Shown here one piece after another: positions 33,477-45,357 of a stretch of 64,000 nt of DNA. The translations under genes and the position numbers were made by a program. Position 1 is the stretch's first letter. Every line of letters starts with the position of its first letter. The DNA comes from Nymphaea colorata (taxonomy: Eukaryota > Streptophyta > Magnoliopsida > Nymphaeales > Nymphaeaceae), in assembly GCF_008831285.2 (NCBI RefSeq), contig NC_045146.1, forward strand, positions 10,362,972 through 10,426,971. Direction: 5' to 3'. The notes beneath the pieces were generated by a model. It worked only from the letters and a program-made list of their open reading frames with translations, was not told the DNA's origin and ran no database searches.

Positions 33477-36400
33477 TGTTAACACCACAAATTTTTCCAC
33501 ATCAAAATTGAAGCAATGTGAAAATTTCACAAAAGAATTGTGAAAATTTGTAATTTCAAAGCCAATTTCGAATCTAAAGAACAATTTAGATTCAAATTAT
33601 GAATTTAACCCGTGACATGAATCCCAATACAGGATTATGAGTCCAAATCCAATTACAAATGTCATTTGACATCCAAATCCAATTACAAATGTCATTTGAC
33701 ATCCAAATCCAATTACAAATGTCATTTGAAATCCAAATCCAATTGCAAAATTTAAATTTTGATGTAGATCCAAGAATTGAGTCTAGAATGCTACGTGGAA
33801 CCCATGTGTGGGCCCCACATAGCCCGTGTGGTCAAGAGCCCCCCGGGGGCCACGCCCCCCTCCATTTAAAAAAATAAATAAATAAAATAAATATTTTCTG
33901 TCAAATTAATTGAAAAAAAGTCATTTTCAAGAAGAAATGAATGAGAAACCTAAGAAAAGTGAGACATTTATGTCTCTCTCTTCTTTAACCAGGTCCTCTT
34001 TAAAGAGGAGTCAATTTTCAAGGAGCAATAACTAGGCTAGTCAAATTCACCTAACCTACTTAATCCAAGTAGGTTTGACTCTAGTGCACCCAAATATGGC
34101 GTCAATCTCAGCTAGGCTCGATCAACTTGGGCTCGGCACAATCAAAACGATAAGTTTGTCTCACGATCCAATTAATGGACGAAAATAGACTTTGAATAAA
34201 CCAAACCCACTTTGACTAAACTCAGTCAAAGTACAATTTAGCTTAATTAAGAGCTTTCTTGGCTCAAATTTATCAAATTACTTCAAACAAAGTCAAACTA
34301 CTTACAAATGAGCTTTGACTTCCGTCAATTGGTCGAAATTGACCAATCTGGATAATTTTGCCCTTCTATGGTCAAATTGAGATTACAGAGCTCAAATTGG
34401 TTTATGAAAGGTAAATATACATTTGGATTTGTCAAATACATAAATCAAATACCAAATTAAAATTCAATTTTTCAAACGAAAGTTTGATTCAGTCGAAATT
34501 CATCTTCAATCAAATTATGGGCGAAAATACCCTTTTTGAACCAAATTTGATAGAATTTTCAAATTTATTAAAATTTAAATTGGATTATCATAATTCAATG
34601 GCATTTGGAGCTTAAAAACTAGGTTTTAACCTAACAAGCTCGATTTCAAATAAAAAATAAATAAATAACATAAAATAAGATAAAACCCTGTGCAAGGTCA
34701 TTTTCATCCAAATTTTGGTCAAAGTTGGTCGGCTAGGTCTGAACCAATGCTGACCAAACCTAGCCCAGCCCACCTAGCTCATGAAAATGGGCTAATAAAT
34801 GGTCAATTAGAGCATTTAAAGCCTATTTAACTCATTTTACAAGTTCCCAAGGTCTTATGTGAGTTCCCAAGGCCACCATGAGAGAATATCACGATGAGAG
34901 AGTGATCTTGCTGCAATATATATATGACGAAAAAACCTATTAAGGATGGATGCATTCGCATGAATGTAATCCACCTTTGCATGGCAAAATTAAAGATTAA
35001 CTAGCTTGAGCATTCATTTATCCCTTTATATTTAAAGTTATTTTGTTTCATGCTTTATTTAATTGATCAACGGTAGTAGGGGAGATTTGGAACAAGTTTT
35101 CAATCTTTCCACGTAAAAGAACCCAGCCATGAATCTTCATGATTTGTGAGTTATGTAGTCCCTTCATTAAATTTCATTTTGAAGAGTAAAGTATGTATAT
35201 GTATACATTGTTATATATATACATATATGTGTTCAATCTCTTGTTAAAAATTGTTTTCCTCTCTTAAAATCAGATTGGAGCACGTTTTCAAACTGGTTTT
35301 AAGAAGATAGTTCATTTTAATTTTCATAGAACCAAGTTATGAAATCATTTTCATTTCATTTAAAATTTACTTAATTTCAGCAATCCACACGTAAGATGTA
35401 TGTATGTTGTTGAAATCAGAACATGTTTTATAGGAATTGGCTTAAGAATGTTAAATTTTACATATTCGAAATGCCAACTATCCTAGAACCATCCAAAGAA
35501 GTTGATGATTTCATGAGTATGAAATCTAAAATTTAATGAAGGACTTCTCACTTCTATCTAAGAAACAAGCCCTTTATTGGGATCAATGTCCACAACTTTC
35601 AGCCATCTAAATCAATATAAGATCTAATTTTTTGGCTATCTTGAGACAAAAGTGGATGTCATCCACGTCTCTCATCTATTTCAAAAATTGATTTTGGCAT
35701 CATTTGTATATTTTTCATCATTTTGATAATTTTATGTTAAGTCCCAAGCTTATGGACTACATCTCTAATTCATGTGCTTAATCATATAATAAGCACATTT
35801 AGAGAAAGTCCTATATTTTTATTAAAATTAATTTTTATGTGTAAATTGTATGACATGCAATTACAATAGATGAACTTTGAGAGATTATGAGAGAGTGAAG
35901 AATGTATGTTTCATATGAATGAATTTTGAGAGATTATGAGAGAGAGAAGAATGAATGTTCCATACAGTTTCCCTTCTCATTTCATCCATTCACTTTCACT
36001 CAAAATCAATAGCACCACATGCACATTCTCAAGAAGTTAAGTGATTCAAATTTGAGTTGCAAAAAGTGACCAAGTCATATTGCAAAAAAAAATTTGTAAA
36101 CTTCTCTTAACTTCAAAAGAAAACACAAGCAATGCGCTCATAATCTTGGCCAAAGTGTGTTTGGAAAACAACACGTTTTCTAACATTTTGAAACCTATGT
36201 TTCATCAAAAGAATGAACTCTACTTAACCAAATCACACGATTTGGCAAAAGAAGAATTCAAAAATCAAGCTTCTTTGCTAAAGAAACTTAGCTATTTTTC
36301 AAAAGTTGATCATAATTTCAACACATGAACCATCTAAAGTTCACAACAAAGAACTCAATTTCACTCTACAAAATCCTCAAGAATTGTGTAAAAACAAAGG

Positions 36401-36640
36401 TTTTTTTAACCAACTTGAAAATCCTCTAATCTTCAAAACAATTTCAAATCACTCATTCAAAATGAATTTTGGTTCTTGAATCCAAAACCTCAAACCGAAA
36501 GAAATGCAGCAGGAACGGTTGGACCTCGTACCGACGGGCTGATCCCTTTCCATTAAAATATTCTTCAAAGCCTCAATTTTAAAAGAATTTTGCTGATCTG
36601 CATATGACACTCTCTGAGAAAAAGGGGTAGGGTGTGAACA
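33477..36640 (+). mobile_element. 5' LTR of Tat-lineage element A (promoter-deleted)
   Basis: Begins TGTTAACACC and ends GGTGTGAACA, with the PBS two bases on; 3,164 bp. It is colinear with the 3' LTR at 45358-49244 but lacks about 650 bp of it: ...GTGAGTTCCCAAGG joins directly to CCACCATGAGAG near 34874. The missing piece holds the TATA box, so this LTR probably cannot start transcription. Other differences are an expanded 30-bp repeat near 33645 and a short (AT)n (about 5 units at 34916) compared with about 29 units in the 3' LTR. Many single-base differences indicate an old insertion. It interrupts a hAT transposase on its left. Confidence 0.9.
33645..33745. repeat. 30-bp tandem repeat in the 5' LTR, about 3 copies
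   Basis: Unit ATCCAAATCCAATTACAAAT plus GTCATTTGAC. The 3' LTR (45520-45570) has fewer copies, so the array expanded in this LTR or shrank in the other. Confidence 0.9.
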
Positions 36641-36642
36641 AA

Positions 36643-36660
36643 TGGCACACCCGGTGGGAC
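36643..36660 (+). other. Primer binding site of element A
   Basis: TGGCACACCCGGTGGGAC, close to the TGGCGC...CCGTGGGG-type sites of Tat/Ogre elements, two bases after the LTR end. The tRNA used is not certain. Confidence 0.65.
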
Positions 36661-37559
36661 CCATCATTGTTTGTCTAAGGACCTATTTGGATCATATACA
36701 AGTTATTTCACAATACCGGATATCAATTGCATAAAATTTTTCATAAACATGCATACCGGCATCATGTAGTGTATATTGAGGAGATTTCATGAACCTCTTT
36801 CATTTCAATTTATCCTACCCCTCCTCAATTTAGGGATTGTATGCAGCCCATGTATGCTCTCAATTTTTCAATCTATCTCTTAGAAATGTATGCAATAGAG
36901 TCATCTATTTCGCATCTTCTCATGAATTTTGAAAAGCAAATCTTTACCTATATCATATCCCGGTCATCATGTTGTCGGGCTATTTCTAGGACATTAATCC
37001 AAGATATAGCCTTACAACTGGACCACCCAATTGGACTGAGAAGTCCCCCAATTAGTACCGAAATGGACAATAGTCCCGGTATATTGATGGGTGAATAAGG
37101 AGAATTGGAGAACCCAAATCTAGAAAACCCTTGGAGGAGTCTATGCTAGTACCATAAATTGGGTATATAGGCATACCTTAAATTTTGACGAATCAAGAAC
37201 AATTTACCCATTTATTTTCCATAGATTCCAAGATCAATTTTCAAAACAATGCATATAGGCAAGAGTCCTAGGGAATGCATTATCAATTTCTCGTTAATTG
37301 CTTGCTTGGATGCATATGATGTTTTACTTTGTCTCTAAGTCCATGTCCAAACCGAATGTCAAAACTCTTCTCGAGTCTCTATTGGGTCAATTCATGTCAA
37401 AGTCTAATATTTTCTCTTGTCTAGATGGACTCATAAAGCATTTTCCCATATGACTACATCCTATTCGGGTCGTGTCAAGGTCGATCCGGACTTCGCATCA
37501 TCCCAACTGGAGTCTTCTGACCTCAGTGGTATCTTTCATGGTACCCAACTTTTCGGTGT
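36661..37559 (+). other. Leader of element A
   Basis: Untranslated region of about 900 bp between PBS and first ORF, with only short frames (for example 36841-37098). Long leaders are usual in the Tat lineage. Confidence 0.55.
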
Positions 37560-38636
37560 ATGTTTTCAGACCACTTAGAAGATTGCGGTTTCGAAGAAGC
37601 AATTAGTCTTGCCATGCAACCTATCAATGGCAATCTAATCCATGCAGTTGCCGAAAGATAGAACCCAAGGACCAACACATTCTGGTTTCCATGGGGTGAA
37701 ATGACAATCACTCTTGATGAGTTCTCCAGCATTATGGGTTTGCCTGAACCAAAAGGTGACCCAATCGGTTCAATTGAAGACCAGTTCCTTGTAAACCAAG
37801 ATCAAGTCAAAACTCTAGAAGTGATTCGTAAACTCATAGGAAAACGGAGTTGGCCTTTTCTAGAGAAAGATGAACATCAATATCTTTAACTATAAGAACT
37901 TTGTGAAACATATTCCCAATTTGTCAACCATGCGTCACTATCTCGAAGTGTTGCAGACAAGTACAAAAACTCCATGGTGAGTTGTACTGCGGGTCTTATC
38001 TTCTTCAACAATGAAGAACACATAATGGATTTCCGCATAGCTCGCCTCTTCAGAAAATGGGGGCATGTCAAAGTCCATCACATATCCATAGCAATGGCAG
38101 CCTTGGCATTTCTTTATAGAGAGCTGACCAAATTTTCAATGGGAGATGCAGACTCGATAGAAGGACGTGTCTTCACACTACAAGCATGGTTCTACAAACA
38201 TGTGGGACCACAATCATGTCATTTTCAGAATACCGATGACCGGTTATCCAGTATAGAACACTACCGTAGGAAGATGGAGGAAGTGGATGACTCCATCATC
38301 ATTTGGGACTTCTTTGATCAAGAAATCATCAAGTCAAGATATACCTACAACCCAGTCAGAGGAAGTCTTCTATTGGGACCATTCTTCATAGTTGAATACC
38401 ATCCAGAGCATTGCCTCAGACAGTTATCACTGCGTCAAAGGAAAGCATATCCAATTGAGTCAGAAGGAGCGATCGTAGAATGTGAACTAGATACCAAAGA
38501 GTGGTCCAGGATATACGCCTATGCCCAACAACGTTGGGAATCATTTGGTCACTTGTATCTTATCCTTGGTCCAGGAATGGGTCCTGAATATGTAAAATGG
38601 TGGGATGAAGTCCGCCCATCTATCCTTTTGTCCTAG
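37560..38636 (+). pseudogene. Extra ORF of element A: plant mobile domain (PMD) protein
   Basis: One reading frame of 359 codons from the ATG at 37560, broken by three stops: TAG 37659-37661, TAA 37887-37889 and TAA 37893-37895. It begins MFSDHLEDCGFEEAIS. AVAER(stop)NPRTNTFWFPWGEMTITLDEF and SIMGLP follow, the hallmark of the plant mobile domain (aminotransferase-like PMD), where RWxPxTxTFxxPxGEMTxTLxDVxxLLGLP is typical. Later blocks also fit: AMAALAFLYRELTKF, VFTLQAWFYKHVG and HPEHCLRQLSLRQ. PMD occurs in host genes such as MAIN/MAIL1 and in plant transposons. Tat/Ogre elements often carry an additional ORF before gag, and this lies exactly there. The last stop (38634-38636) is 183 bp upstream of gag. 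Its role in the element is unknown. Confidence 0.75.
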
Positions 38637-38819
38637 ATTGCCATGTCTAGTTCATTGTTGTTAAGCCAAAATTTGTCAAGTTTTGTCAAGTTGTGTTGAA
38701 CTTTGTCAAGTTTTGTCATTCTCATCTTTCTTTCAGTATGCAATTAAAATTTGTCATCTCTTATCAATTCAAATCCTAACATTTTCAATTTTTCTTCTTG
38801 CAAGGTGAACATCCGCTTT

Positions 38820-40162
38820 ATGGTTGAAACCAGAAGCCAACAAAGGAGAAGGATTGAAATGGAGCTAGAGAAAACCTTTATGGGAGACAAGGAAAAAGAA
38901 TCCTCCTCAAAAACACCTCCCAAGCTAGAAATGAATGATCCAGAATTTGAAGAATACAGAAGATTTCGGAGATACATGATTATGTTCAATGAAGAACAAG
39001 CCCAGACAAAAAAGGCCAAAAAGAAAGGAAAGAAAACAAAAAAGTATTCATCAAGTAGTTCCGACTCTTCTGAAGACACTACAACAAAATCCAATAGTGA
39101 GGAGGAACCAAAAACTCCCAAGAAAAAGAAGAAGGAAAAATCCTGAAAAACAAAAATTCAGGAAGTTGAAAAGAAGTTGAACGCAGTTCAACTCAAAGGC
39201 AAGAATAAAAGAAATTTCTCCTGCGAAGATTTCCACGAAAGCTTCGAAAACGACAAGCATATAAAAAATTTGCCTAAGAAGTTTATCAAATTTGATGGCC
39301 ATGGATACCCAAAGGCACATTTGGCCATGTTCTTTGCTGAATGCTACAAATTTCGCCACAATCACAGGGCCCTCTTTCGATGTTCCCCAAGAAGTCTGGA
39401 AGGAATTGCCGTACAATGGTATCGGGAACACATCAACCCTATCGAATTGAAGAATTTTGACAAGTTAATCAACCTTTTCATTGAAAGGTTCATTCAAAAC
39501 GTCGAAACTGCACCAACGATCACTATGCTATTTGAAATAGAGGCCAGGTGAAAAGGTGAGATTTTATTCAAAGATGGAGGTCTTCTTGCAACAAAATGAG
39601 AGACCCAATCTCTCAATCCCATGCATTGGGACTCATCGTAAATAATTTGACACAACCATTAAGGAGCCTCATTTCCAATGCTCCAATCAAATCTTTCATC
39701 GATCTCACCGAGAGGGCAAAATGCATTGAAGCAGGAATTGAAAATGGAGCTTTTGATGTTGTCATCCCGATAAAGGTTGGGGAAGATGCAAAGAAGAATA
39801 GCAGGAGTCAAAATGCTCCAGTCAACGTCGTAGCCAATGCCACCACCTTCAAGAAAGAGAAGTCAGAATATCCCAAGAATAAAGGGGTAATGGACAGAGC
39901 TAGTGGTAGTAGCAGTGGCACTAAAAACAAACATCTTGGATGGAGATACGATAGGAAATTCACCCCATTACAACAGAGTTATGAAGAGGTCATGCACATG
40001 TTGATCGAAAGAGGTACTCTGTTTCTCCCAAAAGTCTCCAACCCCCCACTGATGATGAGGAAAAACAAAGAGCAATTTTGCAAATTTCATCGTGCTCTAG
40101 GACACGACACAGAAGACTACCTTGTACTTAAAAATATTGTGCAAGATGCTATTGATAAATAA
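38820..40162 (+). pseudogene. Tat-lineage gag of element A
   Basis: The ATG at 38820 starts MVETRSQQRRRIEMELEKTF, then an acidic/Lys/Ser-rich stretch (SSSSSDSSEDTTTKS). A TGA at 39144-39146 (probably from CGA) interrupts before the capsid domain: PKKFIKFDGHGYPKAHLAMF, LEGIAVQWYREH and FDKLINLFIERFIQNVE. A TGA at 39549 and a frameshift near 39560-39590 follow, then MRDPISQSHALGLIVNN, FIDLTERAKCIEAGIE and the zinc-ligand motif CKFHRALGHDTEDYLVLKN near the end. Copy B has AAA where A has the final TAA (40160-40162). Gag packages element RNA; this one cannot be translated whole. Confidence 0.85.
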
Positions 40163-41376
40163 ATCATCAAAGACATGAGTGAACAACCTGACATTCTCAA
40201 AAACCTTTTTCCTAAACATGAGAAAGGAATAGTTTCAATGGTCAGATTTTCAACAAATCATCAATTATGGTGACAAACAAAAGAGATACAGCGTCCCTAG
40301 ATTTCTTTAGATTACTTTTCAAACATGATAAAGGATCCATCAATGCACAAACCAGACTGGTTAAACAAGACCGTCTGACAGAGATTGACTAGAAGTCACA
40401 AGTGTGCGACCCTGAACCCCTGGAATCCATTTTCAAGAAATTAGACCCCCCTACCCGAAATCAAGAAGAGAGGATTTAGCCATAACCGAGGAAATGGATG
40501 GGCATTTGAATTATGTGAAAATGGTCCAATCATGTTCTCTGATAAAGATCTACCAATTGGAGGTGCATCGCATAATGATGCGTTGCACATAGTGGTAGAA
40601 ACAAGAGGCACCATAGTTTCTCATGCTTTAATTGATGGTGGAGCAAACCTGAACATCTGTCCACAGCAAATAGCTCGTGAGTTAGGCATAAGACATGCTG
40701 ACTATACACCATCGTCGATTTTCATCCATGGATATGACGGAACAGGACAACCATGTCTAGGATGTATATGTCTAGATCTGAATATCTCTGAGACATATTA
40801 TCGGGTTTTATTTCATGTGGTGGATATAGAACCCACATTCAACCTATTGCTTGGCAGACCGTGGATCCATGCTACCAATTTAGTTCCTTCTATTCTACAT
40901 CAGTGCATGAAATAGACTCACAACAGGAATACAGTAACCATCTATGCAGAGGACAGGCAAAATCGGCTGGTGCACCCAATGATTCCGATACCAACATATA
41001 CAATCGAGGTATCTAGTATTCGAGTCTGCAAAGAAGAAGAAATATCTCAAAGTCTTAGCAGATTGGCCATTCAGAAACCAAAGAAACAGATGTGGGTGAA
41101 AAAGGGTACCAAACCAGAAACAAGTTACAAAAGCCATTCGTTATTCAAGAAATTCTGTCAGAATGAGAAATGATTAGATTTACTCATAGTTACCAGCCAT
41201 TTACTGGCCTTGGCAAATATGAAAATGGAATCTTGAAACCAATTATTATGACAGGGCAACGAGGCACTCAAGCCTTGGGATCCCAAAGCTATGAAAAAGT
41301 GGATGCCGATGAAGTATTCAAGCCAGTACCTTTTGTCAAGAGCAACACCATAGGGGGATGTTCACCATCAATCTAA
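40163..41376 (+). pseudogene. Aspartic protease region of element A
   Basis: After gag the reading shifts several times to 40530, then runs FSDKDLPIGGASHNDALHI, ALIDGGANLNICPQQIAREL (active-site loop, Asp-Gly-Gly in place of the usual Asp-Ser/Thr-Gly) and FNLLLGRPWIHA, the second protease signature. A TAG at 40913-40915 ends it. The colinear ORF of copy B (51840-52985) is open across this stop. The tail 41170-41376 (MIRFTHSYQPFTGLGKYENG) also has a counterpart in B. The protease would process gag-pol. Confidence 0.8.
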
Positions 41377-41515
41377 ATCAATAAATTCGTTATCATTTTG
41401 TCATCTAGTGATCATTTTATCATTTTGTTATCATTGTACTTCAAATAGACCAAGTGTCTTCATTTTGTAATACTTTCAAAGATGCAATGACATATGCAAT
41501 TTACTTCCATGTACA

Positions 41516-42425
41516 ATGTCTCAAATCTCATCTAACTTCTTTATAATCTTTAGGATGGCATCTGAGGATCAAACATCAAAAGCCTTTAAGGAGGTAAATC
41601 CAGAACTCACTGAGGTAGAATGTCTAGAATTCACCCAAATAAGAAAGCAAGATCAACCGTCACCTTTGATTAATGATCCAATTGAGGAAATTAACATTGG
41701 CACGGAAGAGAATCCAAAAATTTTGCAAATCGAAACAAGTCTTTCAGCAGAAGAAAGAAAAGAGTTGATAGACTTCCTCAAAGAGCATCAAGAAGCATTT
41801 GCATGGACTTATGAGGACATGCCAGGACTCGATATAAAATTAGTCGAGCATCGACTACCATTGAAACCAGAATGCAAGCCAATCAAACAAAAGTTCAGAA
41901 AACTAGACCCTCGTCTTGAGGGGCAAGTTAAGGAAGGCCTAGAAGACCTACTAAAGGCAGGGTTCATCCGAACAATCGACTATCCTGAATGGTTAGCAAA
42001 CATTGTGGTAGTCCCAAAGAAAAATGGTAAAATTTGACTCTGCATCGATTTCAGATATTTGAATAAAGCCACACCAAAGGACGACTATCCACTTCCAAAC
42101 ATCGACTTGTTGGTAGACAGTACTGCAGGTCACGCTATGTTCTCCTTTATGGATGGATATTCTGGCTATAACCAAATTAAAATGGCTGCTCAAGATCAAG
42201 CCAAAACATCGTTTACAACCCCATGGGGCACTTTTTGCTATACGGTAATGCCGTTTGGTTTGAAGAACGCTGGGGCAACATATCAAAGAGCTATGACAGC
42301 TATCTTTCATGATCAAATGCATCAAATCATGGATGCCTATGTAGATGATCTACTAATTAAGTCGAAAACAAGGGAAAATCACATCAACATTTTTTCTCAA
42401 GTTTTTGATACTCTTATAGTATAGG
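41516..42425 (+). pseudogene. Reverse transcriptase of element A
   Basis: Tat-type gypsy RT. The start of the domain reads FAWTYEDMPGLD, VEHRLPLKPECKPIKQK and GFIRTIDYPEWLANIVVVP, then KKNGKI with a TGA stop at 42035-42037. LCIDFRYLNKATPKDDYPLP follows, then SFMDGYSGYNQIKMA (first catalytic Asp), TVMPFGLKNAGATYQRAM and DAYVDDLLIK with the YVDD box at 42338-42349. A further TAG (42417-42419, in the ancestral frame) and a 2-base deletion lie near 42410. The TGA and this TAG are also present in copy B. Confidence 0.88.
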
Positions 42426-42431
42426 CTTAGG

Positions 42432-44303
42432 TTGAATCCACAAAAATGTGTATTTGGTGTGGAATCTGGAAAGCTTTTGGGATTTATGGTTAGCAAAAAG
42501 GGAATCGAAATGGATCCCTCCAAAGCAAAGGCGATCATCGAAATGCCACCGCCAACAAATCTTAAGGAGCTACGCAGCTTGCAAGGCAGAATTCAGTTAA
42601 TTAAAATGTTTATATCTAATCTTGCCATGAGATGTGAACCCTTCAACCATTTACTGCGGAAAGGAGTCAAGTTTGAATGGGTACATGAATGTCAAGCCTC
42701 ATTCGAAAAAAATCAAGAAGTATCTTCTTTGTCCACCAATTTTAAAGCCTCCAATTCTGGGGAAACCTCTACTTCTTTGGAGATTCTCTTTTAGTTGTCA
42801 GTCAAGTCAATGGAGATTGGCAAGTCAAAGATCAGAAATTGATCCCATATCAGGAGTTAGCATCTTCCCTCTTAAGACAATTCGAGGAATATCAACTCTT
42901 GCATGTCAAAAGAGAATTTAACCCGGTTGCATATGGTTTGGCCAGCTTAAGCTCCACCATTGCCTTCAAACCTGGAGAATCTATCATATCTTTTGAAGTC
43001 GAAAGACTCCAACAACCATATTTTGTCATACTAGAACATGTATTACAAGCAGAAAGCAAAGAAACACCATGGTATCAGAACATCAAAGATTTTCTCCAGA
43101 CAGGAACAGTTCCACCTGAAATGTCTCGAAAGGAGCAAAGAGCCCTGAGGCATATGTCATCAAAATATTTCATTTTAGCAGACATCTTATACAGAAGAGG
43201 ATTCAGTACAAAATATGCTAGATGTCTCGATGCAAATGAGGCACTAGAAGTCATTCAAGAAGCTCATGAAGGAATTTGTGGAGAACATGTAGGGTATCAG
43301 ACCCTCGTCAAACAGATAGTTAGAGCAGGGTACTATTGGCCCACAATGCAAAAGGACTGTTACCAATTTGTCAAGAAATGCATCAAATGTCAGTTACATG
43401 CACCATCAATTCATGCTCCAGCAGCATACCTTCATTCGGACAACTCACCCTGGTCGTTCTCTATGTGGGCCTTCGACGTGGTCGGTCCAATCAATCCACC
43501 TGCCTCAAATGAACACAAGTATTTTCTTGCAACTACAGATTATTTCACCAAATGGGTCGAAGCAATCACCTTAAAAACAGTCGAAGGATGACATGTAGTG
43601 TCCTTCATCCACAAAAATCTTTTGTGTAGATTTGGCATCCCGCACGATATCGTTTCTGATAACAGTACTCATTTTAAAAATGAGAAAGTGTGCAATCTCT
43701 GTCACAAACACAAAATGCAACATCACTTTTCTGCCCCATATTACCCTTAGGGTAATGGTTAGGCAGAAGCAACCAACAAGATTTTGATTCGTGTCTTAGA
43801 AAGGACTGTTGAAACAGGCCGAGATTGGCATGAAAAAATGTACAACGCACTTTGGGCGTATCGAACCACAATTCGGACACCCACTAATGCTACACCAGCA
43901 GAGTTAGTATATGGAACGAAAATTGTCCTTCCATTACATGTCCAAAAACCAGCAATGAAATTTGCTCTGCTCTCATTGAACTACCAATTAGCAAGTATCA
44001 AAAAAAGAGACTTGCTCAATTAGACCTCTTAGATGAGAAAAGGCTACAAGAGGCAGAGCATGCGGAAGTCTATCACAAGAGAGTCGCCTGACATTATGCC
44101 AAATCGGTCATGTAAATGATCTTGTACTAAGATCTATAGTTCCACTCAGGAGTAGACCCAAAGGAAAATGGGCACCGAACTGGGAAGGCCCATATGTCGT
44201 CAAAGAGGTTCTACCTCACAATACTTATCGACTAATTGAAGCCGATGGGATCGAAATCTCTAATCCAATTAATGTTTTGCATCTCAAGAAACTCTACACT
44301 TGA
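42432..44303 (+). pseudogene. Deleted RNase H region and integrase of element A
   Basis: RT thumb/connection MNPQKCVFGVESGKLLGF and LKELRSLQGRIQL, then a deletion near 42778 of about 640 bp relative to copy B. It removes RNase H and most of the second RNase H, leaving only GDSLLVVSQVNGDWQVKDQ. Integrase follows: zinc-binding H and C residues (AHEGICGEHVGYQTL, KKCIKCQ), catalytic Asp in FDVVGPI, the second Asp in VSDNSTHF, and the Glu in AEATNKIL. The C-terminus reads PNWEGPYVVKEVLPHNTYRL and NVLHLKKLYT, ending at 44303. Stops at 43589-43591, 43748-43750 and 43760-43762 (the last two in PQGNGQAE) and shifts after 43990 kill it. Confidence 0.88.
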
Positions 44304-45357
44304 ATTTGTAATTCAAAAATTTCAAAACAATTGTGTTTTGATAAGCACCTCCTTACCAATTGTCAAATCAACTAAGGGGCATAGTATCCCTTAGAGAAAG
44401 TTTCAAAATTTTTTAAAATTTTCAAACTCAGCCCATGTCTTGAGAACAACAACAAAGGCATTGGCTTGAAATATGCAAGAAATTTCAATGAAATTGAGGG
44501 ATTAATGTAGATAAATTAATGTTGGTCCCGACAATTGGCACTTCTAAAGGTCTAGCATGAGATGCCACAAGAAAAAGTCCTTGTGACCTAAAAGATCTTG
44601 GCAAGATGCAAGAAAAAACTATCAAGCAAAATGAGTTGAGCGATGAGCTCGGGGTGAGTGTAGTTATTCCTCTGGTTCAAAGCTCTGTAGGCGCAGGTGG
44701 GCATAAGACCTATGCTTACACCGTGAAGCTAAAAAGCAATCCATGAACATTTTGCTTACATTAAGTCTCCTAAAGCCTTCTGAATTCGAGCAAGTAAGTC
44801 TGAGGAGTGTTTTACACTTGGTACCCTAAGGCCAACTGGTCTAAGAGTTACCGGCCCAAAGCTCGCTACAAGGGTTCAGAAGAAAGCCCGATAGACTTGA
44901 TATTGCACAAAGCAAATTACATAAAACCACCAAAGTGGTGGAACTCCGTAGTAGCTTTTGGGGTGGTGAGGAATTTTCCCCAAGAGTGAAGGGTGGCTCA
45001 AAAAAAGAAAATCAAAATTCAAAAGCGAAAGTGCATAGGTGAAAAATTAAGTAAAAGGAGAGAAAAAGCACTTGCCAATGGTTTAGAAGGCATCAAAAGC
45101 TAAGTTCTCCAAGCATCAAATGCAAAAGCTTTCACAGTTGCAAAATTTTTCAACCAACATTAATTCCTCTACAAGGTCACCAGTGAGATAGAGGAAAATC
45201 TTCTTATTTCAGGTCTATGCCTATCATTTCCCCTCGAGTGACGATGGTTCAACATCATTTGAAAAACGGATTTTCCAAACAATTTGTAAAAATTTGGTGC
45301 GTAAGTCTTTGCTATTAAGCAAATTCTTCAACTTGCTTAACAGCAAAGAGGGGCATC
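44304..45357 (+). other. 3' untranslated region and polypurine tract of element A
   Basis: About 1 kb without coding content. It ends in AGCAAAGAGGGGCATC, a polypurine tract directly before the 3' LTR's TGTTAACACC; this primes plus-strand DNA synthesis. A similar AACTAAGGGGCATAG at about 44372 may be a second, internal tract. Confidence 0.7.
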
